Shown: positions 12,187-18,917 of the stretch, one piece after another
Layout of the letters: every line of letters starts with the position of its first letter
How positions within the stretch are numbered: position 1 is the stretch's first letter
From: Chloroflexi bacterium RBG_16_64_32
GTDB lineage: Bacteria; Chloroflexota; Dehalococcoidia; SM23-28-2; RBG-16-64-32
Assembly: GCA_001795235.1 (NCBI GenBank)
Contig: MGNZ01000036.1
Span: forward strand, 20,639 to 40,207
Length of the DNA stretch: 19,569 nucleotides
Reading direction: 5' to 3'
Notes under the pieces: generated by a model
Seen by the model: only the letters and a program-made list of their open reading frames with translations
Database searches by the model: none
What the model was told of the DNA's origin: nothing
Position numbers and translations under genes: made by a program

Positions 12187-12843
12187 ATGGGGATTCTGGA
12201 CCAAAGGGTCACGCTCGCCGGCAAATTGGTGAGCCTGCGGCCGATAGGCCGCGAAGACTAGCCCACGCTATTTCGCTGGCGCTCCAGCCTCGAAATCGTA
12301 CACATGCTCAACTTCCGGCGGAACATCGCGACGTATGAGCAGTTCGTGGCCGAGCTGGAGCCGATGCTGGCCCAATCAATCCTGCTCCTGGTCCGCAAAG
12401 CCACCGGCGGCGCGCCCATCGGCTATGCCCTCACTTACCAGATGAACCCCTGGGACGGCTGGACAGGCGTGGGTATCTACGTGGAGCCGCAGTACCGGCT
12501 GAAGGGGCACGGCGGCGAGGCTGCCCTGCTGTGTATCGACGCGCTGTTCCGCTGGTTTCCCATACGCTAGGTTCACACCGAGATATACGAGTTCGCGGAG
12601 CCGGTGTTGCTGATGCTACAGGCCATGGGGTTCGAGCAGCAGGGATACCTGCGGGACCATTACTGGCACGAAGACCGGTTCTGGGGGCTCCACAACATGG
12701 TGCTGACCCGGGAGCGGTGGCAGCGCCAGCGAGAGCACTTTGCGGCCATCCTGGACGTGCAGCGGCAGTACGAGGAGCTGGCGCGGACGCACCCGGACGG
12801 GCACCGGAGAGAGAGCCATGTGGAATCCGGAGGTGTGCCATGA
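12187..12843 (+). pseudogene. GNAT-family N-acetyltransferase with two in-frame amber codons
   Basis: One frame of 218 codons reads through as a complete GNAT protein apart from two TAG codons, at 12259-12261 (codon 25) and 12568-12570 (codon 128). It opens with VSLRPIGRED, continues FRWRSSLEIVHMLNF, has the acetyl-CoA motif A as GIYVEPQYRLKGHGGEA, and ends with YEFAEPVLLMLQAMGFEQQG and RDHYWHEDRFWGL. This is the RimJ/RimL-like layout. Each stop is one base from a sense codon that suits the family, for example TTG or CAG at the first and AAG at the second. There is no frameshift, and promoter and ribosome binding site look good. Its TGA overlaps the ATG of the next gene by 4 nt. TAG is the ordinary stop of prs, secA and rpoC here, so recoding is unlikely. 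Recent inactivation is the simplest reading. Confidence 0.8.
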
Positions 12844-13478
12844 GACTACCCAAGTCGCGATTGGCGCGTGTGGCCGGTTCGCTGCTGGTGATTGGCGCAG
12901 CGGCGGGGAGCACCCTGGGCGTGACGACCCCGCTTGGGGTGACGTTCCAGGGAAGCGGAGCCGCCCAGCAGCAGGTGCGACGGGTTGAGGGCCTTCTTTT
13001 AACGAGTAACCGGGACCGGCTGGCGATCTGTGTCCAGGCGGTGGGCGTTGACTCCTCGCTGCAGAAGAAGGCCAAGTCCGAGATTGAGGAGGCGCTGACG
13101 GAGGTGGCCAGGCATCCCCGCTGGGAAGCCTCTGGCCTTGGGGTGGCGTCACCGGTGGTGGACATCGGCTGCCCGTCGCCTCCCTCTGTGTATCGTGCTG
13201 GCGTTCGACTTGACCGAGCTGGTGGGAAAGGTTTACTCGTCAGTCCTCTTGTCTTGGTTGACGAACCGAGTGAGTACCGGGCGTTTGTATTCATTCTCCC
13301 TCCCAGCGAGTTCGATCGCCTTTTCGCCGGTGCTGAACCGTACGTATCTGAGGAGTTGTTTGCGATGGGGGAGGTAACCACCGGCCTCTACTTGAGTTCC
13401 GCCGAGTTGAACGACCAACCGTCACTTACCGAAAAATTGAAGCGACCAATTGGCCTGTGGGAGCCCAGTAGGTGGTAG
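12840..13478 (+). CDS. Uncharacterised exported protein
   Basis: 212 aa, not recognised. Residues 1-27 look like a Sec signal peptide: basic n-region with four Arg/Lys, a hydrophobic VAGSLLVIGAAAG core and small residues for cleavage; there is no lipobox Cys. The mature part is mixed alpha/beta in composition with two Cys (64 and 111) that could pair outside the membrane. A charged helix at about 74-90 is followed by the Pro/Ser-containing DIGCPSPP. ATG at 12840 has GGAGG at 6-nt spacing and overlaps the preceding GNAT stop as ATGA, so the two were expressed together. It is intact although its partner is broken. Function unknown; it lies within the segment bounded by the prs-tail repeats. Confidence 0.7.
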   Translation: MRLPKSRLARVAGSLLVIGAAAGSTLGVTTPLGVTFQGSGAAQQQVRRVEGLLLTSNRDRLAICVQAVGVDSSLQKKAKSEIEEALTEVARHPRWEASGLGVASPVVDIGCPSPPSVYRAGVRLDRAGGKGLLVSPLVLVDEPSEYRAFVFILPPSEFDRLFAGAEPYVSEELFAMGEVTTGLYLSSAELNDQPSLTEKLKRPIGLWEPSRW

Positions 13479-13494
13479 GAACCGGAGATCGGTG

Positions 13495-13644
13495 ATGCTG
13501 TCTCACGAGCCTTGTACGCATACTCCTCACCGGTCAGCGGCGATTGCCTGGCTGGCGCGGCTTCTCGCCGGTGTCCTGCTCGGTATCCTCGTGCGAGCTC
13601 TGGCGCCCGGCCAGTCCGTCGGCGCCCTGTTCGACGAGTACTAG
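13495..13644 (+). CDS. 49-codon frame: membrane-like segment fused to a PRPP synthetase tail
   Basis: ATG at 13495 follows GGAG at 7-nt spacing (GTG at 13492 is an alternative). The predicted peptide has a His/Thr-rich start, then one hydrophobic stretch (AIAWLARLLAGVLLGILVRA), then PGQSVGALFDEY, which is identical to the C-terminus of Prs because it is encoded by the second repeat copy. The borrowed tail is in the same frame as in prs. This looks like the front of an unrelated small membrane-protein gene truncated at the repeat junction. It could be expressed, but it may simply be a scar. Confidence 0.35.
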   Translation: MLSHEPCTHTPHRSAAIAWLARLLAGVLLGILVRALAPGQSVGALFDEY

Positions 13645-13645
13645 G
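13607..13645 (+). repeat. 39-bp direct repeat, copy 2 (before secA)
   Basis: Perfect copy of 12055-12093. Sequence to its left (13479-13606) has no resemblance to prs, so only the tail of prs is present. The secA promoter region starts directly to its right, suggesting that prs once abutted this point. Confidence 0.95.
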
Positions 13646-13675
13646 CCGCGCTTTTCCCCCCATGCTCCGCAAAGC

Positions 13676-13705
13676 TGATATTATTGAACCGACGCTCTGA
13701 GCGTC
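13676..13705 (+). promoter_or_regulatory. Extended -10 promoter and start-site palindrome for secA
   Basis: TGA followed by TATTAT (13679-13684) is a good extended -10; no clear -35 is present. The predicted start of transcription is about 13,691, exactly where GACGCTCTGAGCGTC (13691-13705) begins. That is a perfect 7-1-7 inverted repeat, suitable as an operator or as a 5'-end hairpin in the mRNA. The leader to the secA ATG would be about 60 nt. No T-tract follows, so it is not a classic terminator. Confidence 0.45.
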
Positions 13706-13749
13706 TGGCATCAGTGTGCAGAGTGATGGGAAAGGCGAGTACATAGAAC

Positions 13750-16584
13750 ATGGTCCTGGGCGCGATCAAGAACCTCATGGGCGGCGACTACAACGAGAAG
13801 GAGCTGCGCAAGCTCCAGCCCCTGGTTCTTCTGGTCAATGGTCTGGCGGAGCAGGTGTCCGCACTCTCCGACGCCGATCTGCGAGCGAAGACCGATGAGT
13901 TCCGTGCCCGCCTGAGCGGGGGCGAAGCGTTAGACGACGTTCTTCCCGAGGCGTTCGCCGTGGTGCGCGAGGCCTCCGAAAGGCGCATCGGCCTGCGTCA
14001 CTTCGACGTGCAGATTCTGGGCGGCGTCGTCCTGCATCAGGGTAAGATCGCCGAAATGAAGACCGGCGAGGGCAAGACGCTGGTGGCCACACTGCCCGTG
14101 TACCTCAACGGCCTGGAAAGCAAGGGCGTGCACCTGGTGACCGTGAACGACTACCTGGCCAAGCGGGACACTCAGTGGATGGGCGCCATCTACCACTCGC
14201 TGGGCCTCAGTGTTGGCGTGCTCCAACACGACGCCGCTTACCTATTCGACCCCACCGCTAACCTCGATAACCCCAGTCTCCGCTACCTGGCCCCCGTTCC
14301 CCGTCGGGAAGCCTACCGGGCGGACATCACCTACGGCACCAACAATGAGTTCGGCTTCGACTACCTGCGGGACAACATGGTGGTGGACCTGTCCCAGACC
14401 GCCCAGCGGCCGGACACCCCGCACCACTACGGCATAGTGGACGAGGTCGACAATATTCTCATCGACGAGGCGCGCACGCCCCTCATCATCAGCGGGCCGG
14501 CGGAGGAGACGGAGGAGATCTACCGCACCTTCGCCCGCATAGTGCCACGGCTCGCCCCGGAGACGGACTACGTCGTTGACGCCAAGCACCGCACGATCTC
14601 CCTGACCGATGAGGGTGGCTCCAAGGTGGAGAAGTCGCTGGGTATCAACAACATCTACGACGCCGCGAACTTCCGCCTCACCCGTTTCCTCGACGCCGCC
14701 CTCCGCGCCCACGTCCTCTTCCTGCGGGATCACCACTACGTAGTCAAGGACGGCGAAGTGATCATAGTCGATGAGTTCACCGGCCGCCTCATGCAGGGGC
14801 GCCGCTGGTCGGACGGCCTCCACCAGGCGGTGGAGGCCAAGGAGAACGTCCGCATCCAGCGCGAGAGCATTACCTACGCCACCATCACCCTCCAGAACTA
14901 CTTCCGTCTGTACGAGAAGCTTGCCGGCATGACGGGTACGGCCTGGACGGAGCGGGAGGAGTTCCAGACCATCTACGACCTGGACGTGCTCGTTGCGCCC
15001 ACGCACCGGACCATGATCCGCGACGATGAGCCGGACATTATCTACCGGGCGGAGGACGGCAAGTACCTGGCCGTAGTGCATGAGATCGAGGAGATGCACG
15101 CCCAGGGACGGCCCGTCCTCGTCGGCACCGTCTCAATCGAGAACTCTGAGAAGCTGGCGGACCTCCTCAAACGACGCTCCACGTGTGAGCTGGAGGAGTG
15201 CGGGGAGCACCACAACGTCTGCTCGCTCAAGGAGCCGCAGGTCCTCAACGCCAAGCACCACGAGCGTGAAGCGATTATCATCGCCCAGGCCGGACGTTAC
15301 GGCGCCGTCACAATTGCCACCAACATGGCGGGCCGCGGCACTGACATCATCCTCGGCGGCAATCCGGAACTGCTGGCCGAGGAGAGGGCGCGCAAGCGCG
15401 GCGTAGATCTCGTGTCGGCCGATGCTGAGGTGGCCAAGGAGATCCGCGGTGAGGCGCGCGAGCTGTGGCAGGCGCAGCACGATAAGGTGGTGACCGCGGG
15501 TGGCCTCGAGATCGTGGGCACGGAGCGCCACGAGGCGCGGCGCATCGATAACCAGCTCCGCGGCCGCTCCGGGCGCCAGGGTGACCCCGGAAGCTCCCGC
15601 TTCTTCGTCTCGTTCGATGATGATGTCATGCGCCGCTTCTCACCGGACTGGGTGCCCAACCTCCTGGGGCGCATGGGGATGGACCATGAGACGCCCCTGG
15701 AGAGCGGCATGGTCTCCAAGGCGATTGAGCAGGCGCAGACCAAGGTGGAGGGCTACAACTTCGATGTCCGCAAGCACGTAGTCCAGTACGACGACGTGAT
15801 GAACCGCCACCGTGAGCTGATCTACGGCCAGCGCCGCAAGATCCTGGAGGGCGCCGACATCCGCTCCACCGTGACGGAGATGATCGAGGAAGAGGTGGCG
15901 TACGCCTTCGATGCTTTCGTCTCCGGCGACGTGCCGGAGGACTGGGACATTGGCGGCCTGATAGCCGATCTGAATACGATCGTGCCTCTGCCCCCGCACT
16001 TCACCGAGCGCCGCCTCTCCGAGATGGACCGCGAGGAGATGACGGATGAGGTGCTGGCCTTCGTCCAGGAGTCCTACGAGGCCAAAGAGAAGGAGCTGGG
16101 GGAAGAGAAGATGCGGACGCTGGAGCGTCTGGTCGTGCTGGGCACCATCGACCGGCTGTGGGTGTACCACCTGACGGCCCTCGACGAGATGCGCCAGGGC
16201 ATAGGCCTGAGCGGCTACGGAGGCCGCGACCCGCTGGTGGAGTTCAAGCGGGAGGCCTACGACATGTACGAACAGCTCGGGCTCCACATTCGTCAGAACG
16301 TGGTGAGGCGCATCTTCCACGTCACGCTGGTTCCGCAGGCGGCGGCCGCCGCGCCGCCGCCCCCGAGGGGGCAAACGCAGGAGAGCGGGCCCGCCAAAGA
16401 GACCCCCACGCCAACGCGGGCGCAGGCTCGCGCCGCAGCCGCCGGCCAATCGGTGAGGATGGGTGGTTCGGCCACGGCCACCACCGCTCGCCCGTCAGCG
16501 CGCAAGGTGGGTCGCAACGAGCCCTGCCCCTGCGGTAGCGGCCGCAAGTACAAGAAGTGCTGCGGAAGCACGCAGCCGACATAG
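13750..16584 (+). CDS. secA: Protein translocase ATPase SecA
   Basis: 944 aa, motor of Sec-dependent export; it binds SecYEG and drives preproteins through the membrane by ATP hydrolysis. Walker A is MKTGEGKT (103-110). TYGTNNEFGFDYLRDNM lies at 194-210. Walker B and the following block read DEVDNILIDEARTPLIISG (231-249; Asn where Ser is usual). NMAGRGTDIILGG and GRSGRQGDPGSS mark the second helicase domain. The C-terminus has a Pro/Ala-rich linker and a zinc-binding SEC-C motif (Cys926, Cys928, Cys937, Cys938). Between VGVLQH and REAY there are about 18 residues more than in E. coli SecA, including AYLFDP, as I recall for Chloroflexota. The ATG at 13750 lacks a strong Shine-Dalgarno. NUDIX and 226-aa genes follow closely. 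Confidence 0.98.
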   Translation: MVLGAIKNLMGGDYNEKELRKLQPLVLLVNGLAEQVSALSDADLRAKTDEFRARLSGGEALDDVLPEAFAVVREASERRIGLRHFDVQILGGVVLHQGKIAEMKTGEGKTLVATLPVYLNGLESKGVHLVTVNDYLAKRDTQWMGAIYHSLGLSVGVLQHDAAYLFDPTANLDNPSLRYLAPVPRREAYRADITYGTNNEFGFDYLRDNMVVDLSQTAQRPDTPHHYGIVDEVDNILIDEARTPLIISGPAEETEEIYRTFARIVPRLAPETDYVVDAKHRTISLTDEGGSKVEKSLGINNIYDAANFRLTRFLDAALRAHVLFLRDHHYVVKDGEVIIVDEFTGRLMQGRRWSDGLHQAVEAKENVRIQRESITYATITLQNYFRLYEKLAGMTGTAWTEREEFQTIYDLDVLVAPTHRTMIRDDEPDIIYRAEDGKYLAVVHEIEEMHAQGRPVLVGTVSIENSEKLADLLKRRSTCELEECGEHHNVCSLKEPQVLNAKHHEREAIIIAQAGRYGAVTIATNMAGRGTDIILGGNPELLAEERARKRGVDLVSADAEVAKEIRGEARELWQAQHDKVVTAGGLEIVGTERHEARRIDNQLRGRSGRQGDPGSSRFFVSFDDDVMRRFSPDWVPNLLGRMGMDHETPLESGMVSKAIEQAQTKVEGYNFDVRKHVVQYDDVMNRHRELIYGQRRKILEGADIRSTVTEMIEEEVAYAFDAFVSGDVPEDWDIGGLIADLNTIVPLPPHFTERRLSEMDREEMTDEVLAFVQESYEAKEKELGEEKMRTLERLVVLGTIDRLWVYHLTALDEMRQGIGLSGYGGRDPLVEFKREAYDMYEQLGLHIRQNVVRRIFHVTLVPQAAAAAPPPPRGQTQESGPAKETPTPTRAQARAAAAGQSVRMGGSATATTARPSARKVGRNEPCPCGSGRKYKKCCGSTQPT

Positions 16585-16596
16585 GGGTGGGTGGTC

Positions 16597-17025
16597 ATGA
16601 GTGTGATGTGGGCCGGCGTCATCTTGGTCAACCGCAGAAGCCAGATCCTCCTGCTCCTGCGGGATGACATACCCACGATAGGGTACCCCAATCACTGGAC
16701 GATCGTTGGCGGCTGCATAGAGGAGGGGGAGGCGCCCGAGGAGGCCGCCATCCGCGAGGTCGAGGAAGAGATTGACGTCCGTCTGGCCGGTGTGTCACCG
16801 TTCCGCCGCTATGACATCGCCGACGGTCATCGCGACAAGCCCGTTCCCTACTACGTCTACTGGTCGGGCCTGGACAAGGAACTGGCGGAGCTCACGCTGG
16901 GCGAAGGACAGGACATGAGATTCTTCTCCCCGGAGGAGCTTTCCTCCCTGCGCATCATTCCCCATGAGGGAGAAATTTTGCGGGAGTTCCTGGCTTCGCC
17001 GTATTATGTACTTGAGCCATCATGA
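16597..17025 (+). CDS. NUDIX hydrolase
   Basis: 142 aa, typical of a single-domain NUDIX protein. The box runs G39-x5-E45-x7-R53-E54-V55-x-E57-E58-x-D60, with Asp in place of the usual final Gly. It is preceded by the expected beta strand ILLLLRDD and by HWTIVGG. Members hydrolyse nucleoside diphosphates linked to another group (damaged nucleotides, sugar nucleotides, dinucleotides); the substrate here is unknown. ATG at 16597 is chosen because the G-rich AGGGG element (16583-16587) sits 9 nt upstream. An in-frame GTG at 16591 would crowd that element. It starts 12 bp after the secA stop, so it is probably co-transcribed with secA, and its TGA overlaps the next start by 4 nt. Confidence 0.9.
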   Translation: MSVMWAGVILVNRRSQILLLLRDDIPTIGYPNHWTIVGGCIEEGEAPEEAAIREVEEEIDVRLAGVSPFRRYDIADGHRDKPVPYYVYWSGLDKELAELTLGEGQDMRFFSPEELSSLRIIPHEGEILREFLASPYYVLEPS

Positions 17026-17702
17026 CTACGAAAACGTGGGCGGAGACAGAATCCGAGGCGCCGGCGGACATCGGCGAGATCATCGCCGCCACCCGGAATG
17101 CGGTGGAGAGCGGCGAGCGCCACTGGTTCGTCGCCGTTCTGGAAGGTGTAGGGCAGTGGCCCCTCGCAGAGGAACAGGTGAACGGCCGCCACTATCGCTA
17201 CATGATTGGGGGAGAGGCGTTTGACTGGCTGCTGCTGGTGGAACGGCTGTGTGGGGCGCTGGAGGATGTGACACCGGAGGATGAGCGTCAGGCACTGCTG
17301 GCACGCGGCCGCTTTCCTGTGGAGGTGCCGGACGAGACGTTGCGCCGGCTGTTGGGCCCCGCGAAATACCGCGCCCACCTCAACTTCCTGTACGGCGTCC
17401 AGGTGGAGGCGGCCCTGCAGCGCCGCGTCGCTCAGGAGGTGCAGAAGGAGGGGCTGTGCCGCGTGTGGGAGAACGGCCACGTCGATGAGGAGGTCTGCAG
17501 CCGCATCTACGGCGCCACCCGCCGGGAGTTGTTCTCCAGGTTCCTGAAGGTGTCTGCACAGAATCCAGCGCCGGACGACGCGAAGGAGTTCACATACTGG
17601 CTGTTCAAGCACCGGGTAAACAACGCCGACCCTGCGCGCGTCGCCAGCGATACCCGCAAGGGGCTGGCGATGCTCTCGCAGATGCGGGCATCGCAGCGCT
17701 AG
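17022..17702 (+). CDS. Conserved-looking protein of unknown function coupled to the NUDIX gene
   Basis: 226 aa, not recognised. No signal peptide or membrane segment; composition suggests a soluble, largely helical cytoplasmic protein. Notable stretches are WFVAVLEGVGQWPLAEEQVN (about 35-54), GGEAFDWLLLVERLCGALED, and a C-terminal half rich in Arg and aromatic residues around FTYWLFKHRVNNADP. There are three Cys scattered without a metal motif. Codon use matches the neighbours (high third-position GC), supporting a real gene. The ATG overlaps the NUDIX stop as ATGA, so translation is coupled and a functional link with the NUDIX enzyme or SecA is possible but unproven. It ends the secA transcription unit, since a 372-bp gap follows. 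Confidence 0.8.
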   Translation: MTTKTWAETESEAPADIGEIIAATRNAVESGERHWFVAVLEGVGQWPLAEEQVNGRHYRYMIGGEAFDWLLLVERLCGALEDVTPEDERQALLARGRFPVEVPDETLRRLLGPAKYRAHLNFLYGVQVEAALQRRVAQEVQKEGLCRVWENGHVDEEVCSRIYGATRRELFSRFLKVSAQNPAPDDAKEFTYWLFKHRVNNADPARVASDTRKGLAMLSQMRASQR

Positions 17703-17748
17703 GACACGTGCCCTTGAAGGCTGTTGAAGAAAGCGCCATTCGCCTTCG

Positions 17749-17889
17749 GGCAGGCCTGCCTGGCGGCCGCCCAGGGTCGCCTCTGGCGAGCAGGCGGGCT
17801 CAGGACAGGCCCCTTCGACAGGCTCAGGGTGAGCGGTTTCGAGCGTCCACATATCTCCGTTCGTGGTGAGCCTGTCGAACCATGAACGG
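17749..17889. repeat. Block of dispersed palindromic repeats
   Basis: Stacked inverted repeats fill the first half of the 372-bp gap. GGCAGGCCTGCC (17749-17760) and GGCGGCCGCC (17762-17771) are perfect palindromes. TTCGACAGGCTC (17814-17825) pairs with GAGCCTGTCGAA (17868-17879). CCGTTCGTGGT (17857-17867) pairs with ACCATGAACGG (17879-17889) with one mismatch around an 11-base loop. Motifs of this TTCGACAGGCTC type are, from memory, scattered through many Chloroflexota and some other genomes; on the minus strand they read as HPEPVEG and generate spurious protein calls. They may end or stabilise the secA transcript, but no U-tract is present. Confidence 0.75.
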
Positions 17890-18074
17890 AGCTAAAGGGT
17901 TAGTCCAACAGCGCCCTTGCTTCAATGCCTCGCCAGCGCTTAGGATAGGCGCGATATTGGTTTGTTCTATGGGGAGACACTGCAATGCGCGCTGAAAACT
18001 ATAACTCGCTGGCGGTCACACAGTGAGCACCAGTTCGAGCTAGCCTAACGGCCATTCTATTCAAGGAGGACGCC
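17890..18074 (+). other. Gap before bioY: weak promoter-like sites only
   Basis: No strong gene signal. TATAAC (18000-18005) is a fair -10 but lacks a -35; TTGCTT (17919-17924) with TAGGAT (17943-17948) at 18-bp spacing is an alternative. A 13-codon frame (ATG 17985 to TGA 18026) has GGGGAG 8 nt upstream and could be a leader peptide or chance. No BirA-like or BioR-like operator was recognised. The bioY ribosome binding site AAGGAGG closes the gap. Confidence 0.3.
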
Positions 18075-18794
18075 TTGCAACGCACCGAGGCCTTGACTCT
18101 GGCAGATGCGGTGTTCCCGCGGATCCAGACAGACAGTAGAATCGTGGCCCTGGCACGGGACATCGCACTCATGGTGAGTTTCGCAGGGTTCGTGGCCCTG
18201 TCCGCTCAGATCGCCGTGCGGCTACCCTGGACCACGGTCCCTATCACTGGCCAGACCTTCGCCGTTCTCGTAACAGGAGGCGCCTTGGGAGCCTGGCGGG
18301 GCGCTGGCTCCCTGACTATTTACATGCTGATGGGGATGATCGGCATGTCGGTATTCGCCCCAGGGAACGCTGACGTGACGGGTAACTGGGACATGCACTT
18401 CATCCTGCCGTGGGATGGCACTCATTCCCTGGTGTGGGACATCTCCAGCGGTGGCTATATCGTAGGCTTCATCCTGGCGGCCGGGCTGGTGGGCTACCTG
18501 GCGGAGCGGCAGTGGGACCGAAAGCCCTGGGTGCATCTGGGGATGTTTCTGGGCAACGTTGCCGTGTATATCCCTGGCATACTGTGGCTCGCCTACCTGA
18601 TCGGGAGCGGCTGGGAACATCCCGGTGCCCATCAGCCTTTGGCTGACCTGATCGCCGGCTCGGGCACCTGGGACAAGGCGCTGAAGGGCGGGCTTTACCC
18701 GTTTATCGTCGGCGACCTGATGAAGCTGTTGTTGGCCTCGCTAGCGCTTCCTGCCGCCTGGAGCCTTGTCGCCAGGTTCAAGGGCAGGAGCTGA
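18075..18794 (+). CDS. bioY: Biotin transporter BioY (ECF S component)
   Basis: 239 aa integral membrane protein that binds biotin and works alone or with the ECF energising module (EcfA, EcfT), none of which is in the window. Family marks: VPITGQTFAVLVTGGALGAWRG (from residue 55), the SGGYIVGFILAAGLVGYL helix (125-142), and GLYPFIVGDLMKL (206-218) in the last helix pair. It is longer than the usual 180-200 residues because of extra loop sequence around 95-125 (Trp- and Asp-containing) and 177-200. The start is TTG at 18075 with AGGAGG 5 nt upstream, the best ribosome binding site in the window. It stands alone, with palindromic repeats before it and the valS promoter after it. Confidence 0.92.
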   Translation: MQRTEALTLADAVFPRIQTDSRIVALARDIALMVSFAGFVALSAQIAVRLPWTTVPITGQTFAVLVTGGALGAWRGAGSLTIYMLMGMIGMSVFAPGNADVTGNWDMHFILPWDGTHSLVWDISSGGYIVGFILAAGLVGYLAERQWDRKPWVHLGMFLGNVAVYIPGILWLAYLIGSGWEHPGAHQPLADLIAGSGTWDKALKGGLYPFIVGDLMKLLLASLALPAAWSLVARFKGRS

Positions 18795-18838
18795 GTATCG
18801 AAGGACGGGAGCGCGGCCGCGGACACCGCCGGCTCTCG

Positions 18839-18868
18839 TTGACCCTGCTCGGCGCGTGAACGTAAAAT
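18839..18868 (+). promoter_or_regulatory. Sigma-70-type promoter for valS
   Basis: TTGACC (18839-18844), 18-bp spacer, TAAAAT (18863-18868). The predicted start is about 18,875, giving a leader of about 66 nt before the valS ATG. Confidence 0.7.
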
Positions 18869-18880
18869 CAGCGTCGCAGT

Positions 18881-18917
18881 CCCCGCCGCAGCGGGGGCGG
18901 GCCCCGACGTGATCGGG
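18881..18917 (+). promoter_or_regulatory. Two tandem hairpins in the valS leader
   Basis: CCCCGC-CGCA-GCGGGG (18881-18896) and CCCGA-CGTGA-TCGGG (18903-18917) are perfect stems in the short leader. They could modulate translation or stabilise the mRNA. There is no T-box sequence (GGTGG-ACCGCG type) and no U-tract, so neither a T-box switch nor an intrinsic terminator is supported. Confidence 0.4.

Larger units (their letters stand above)
12094..13645 (+). other. Candidate inserted segment between prs and secA
   Basis: This 1,552-bp stretch is bounded by the two 39-bp copies of the prs 3' end. It holds its own TTGACA promoter, an amber-interrupted GNAT gene, an exported-protein gene and a 49-codon frame ending in the second repeat copy. 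Duplication of a gene 3' end that leaves the gene intact is how many integrative elements insert, but no integrase or transposase is encoded, so this would be a non-autonomous or decayed element. A tandem duplication of a prs-containing stretch followed by deletion would give the same picture. The 93-bp start (12094-12186) holds only the promoter and ribosome binding site. Confidence 0.4.

Noticed and set aside
12259..12570. Amber recoding (pyrrolysine or suppressor) to make the GNAT gene functional
   Set aside because: TAG is the normal terminator of prs, secA, rpoC and the exported-protein gene here, and no tRNA or pyl gene is in view. Kept only as a check in the findings.
14242..15099. Long minus-strand frames opposite secA, also 15640-16449
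   Set aside because: Antisense shadows of an intact secA; no start signals or family motifs.
17004..17852. Long minus-strand frame over the 226-aa gene containing HPEPVEG
   Set aside because: HPEPVEG is the translation of the dispersed palindromic repeat; the rest is antisense to a codon-biased gene.
17890..18074. BirA or BioR operator before bioY
   Set aside because: No paired GTTTAC-type half sites or TTATAGATAA-like sequence was found on reading the gap.
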